From: Megalonaias nervosa
Lineage: Eukaryota > Mollusca > Bivalvia > Unionida > Unionidae
Direction: 5' to 3'
Assembly (NCBI GenBank): GCA_016617855.1
Contig: JAECUM010093581.1
Coordinates: 1 to 64,000 of the forward strand
Length of the DNA stretch: 64,000 nt
Of this stretch, positions 62,881-64,000 are shown one piece after another (position 1 is the first letter of the stretch; the number at the start of each line of letters is the position of its first letter). A program made the position numbers and the translations under genes. The notes below the pieces were generated by a model. That model was not told where the DNA came from and did no database searches. It was given only the letters and a program-made list of their open reading frames with translations.

Positions 62881-64000
62881 CTTTCACATTGTTTGTCACA
62901 TCAGATTTGTGTCTGTTGATAGAAACTGTGCACTTTATTTGTGTGCTTTGGATTACACTATCTGTTATGTGGACTGGCAAATGAAAGGTTCTTTGTTGGA
63001 TGGACTGTTATATGTACATTTCTATTATTTTTTTTTATTGCACTCAGTCCCAAGATTTTAACTATATGCTTCTTATACCAAACTGGTAAAAGGTTTTGGC
63101 AGCAGTAGGCAATCTGGGGCTTTAAGGCTTAAAAATTTATATGCTTTTCAACCCTTTTGCAGCGGTGGGATCTGAGGTATACATACTACATTTACATGAA
63201 GATATGTAATTTTCTTATTAGCAGTTTTTTGGTCTGTCATATATCATCCATATGTACAAATTTGTTGTCACTGTTGCTCCTAAACTAGCTGGAGAATTGC
63301 CATGAACTTTACACATACACATTCATCCCATGATTTGGTTAGTCATAAATGAAAAATGGTGCTGCTTTAACATTCAATATTGCCACCTCAATGGCTATCT
63401 TCAAATTCTTGTTATCGATTCTCCACCTAAATAAAAATCAGATTAAAATTAGGTTTTCACAGAAAGACTTCTTATGATGTCTTATTGGTGCTATATGAAA
63501 ATGGTGCTGATCTGATGTCCAATATGGCCAAACTATTGTTATCACTAGTCCTTCTGATTGTAAAGTCCTATTGACATAGGTTTTTCAGAAAATGGCTTCT
63601 TATGATGCCTGGTTGCTACTATATGAAAATGGTGCCACTCACCTACCCAATATGGCTGACACAGAGACCATCTTGAAAGTCAAGTTATTACTACTCAAGA
63701 ATGAATATTCATCTCTAGATGCAGTTTTTACTGAAAACTTCATATAAAGTCTAGTTGTTCCTTACTAAAATAGGTATGGATCTGAAGTCCAATATGGCTG
63801 TGATGGTAGCCATCTTGAAAAGTGTGCTATTGTGCTAATCCTGAATAGGAAGGCATATCAGCATGGGGTTTTCACCATAGGATTTCTTATGAGGGCTAGT
63901 TTCTCCTAAACAATACATATTGCCTATCTGACTTTCTTTATGGCCACTAAAGCAACCATCTTGAAAATTTTGTTATCACTACTTCTCAACACAAATTTAT
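62881..64000. repeat. degenerate dispersed repeat in the right flank
   Basis: From about 63230 the phrases CTAAATGAAAAATGGTGCTG, CCAATATGGC and CCATCTTGAAA recur at intervals of about 100-150 bp, related to 59640-60130. No coding region was recognised. Confidence 0.55.

Overview
The window is animal nuclear DNA, not prokaryotic. It has a spliced host gene with large introns, many minisatellites of 38-62 bp, A+T-rich non-coding DNA, LINE, Tigger, hAT and SINE remnants, and two endogenised virus-like DNA elements. The repeat style and reverse-transcriptase family suggest a marine invertebrate, perhaps a mollusc. That assignment is a weak inference.

Region 1 (622-6968) is a compact 6.3-kb element with about 270-bp terminal inverted repeats (TIRs) flanked by CCCGG. 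It holds a broken protein-primed family B DNA polymerase on the plus strand and a broken tail-fibre-like gene on the minus strand. A possible NUMOD-like ORF begins inside the TIRs. A tRNA-SINE-like insertion, a (TA)n tract and a short tandem repeat lie in its right part.

Region 2 (about 8.0-29.57 kb) is a decayed Polinton/Maverick of about 21 kb. Its order is: small minus-strand gene, Gln/Glu-rich ORF, zinc-knuckle gene (minus), protein-primed DNA polymerase, BIR/IAP-like gene, two unknown genes, packaging ATPase, basic small proteins, an LVPY protein, a Pro-rich ORF, integrase, minor capsid (penton), pVI-like protein, major capsid, a CxxC...SQ..H protein and an adenain/Ulp1-like protease. 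Replication, integration, packaging, capsid and maturation functions are therefore all recognisable, and nearly all are interrupted by frameshifts or stops. To the right (23.5-29.2 kb) is an accessory arm of small, mostly open, charged coiled-coil-type genes with strong upstream hairpins and a duplicated TATA cassette.

The most unusual feature is at the 3' ends. One gene at the left edge and several in the accessory arm end in stem-loops like those of metazoan replication-dependent histone mRNAs (6-bp stem, four-base T-rich loop, often followed by a GAAAAGAT-like element). Six copies are present. One is in a 0.5-kb miniature element (30257-30768) that looks like an internal deletion derivative of the same family.

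Region 3 (about 32.4-58.9 kb) is a host gene on the plus strand. Five exons join with consistent phases into a 210-codon reading frame whose C-terminus resembles FAM104/VCF1. Its introns hold a Tigger transposase, a LINE fragment, a large 48/63-bp satellite with a 1,064-bp higher-order period, a hAT MITE and several minisatellites. Region 4 (about 58.9-64 kb) is 3' flank made mostly of minisatellites and degenerate dispersed repeats; I see no gene there.
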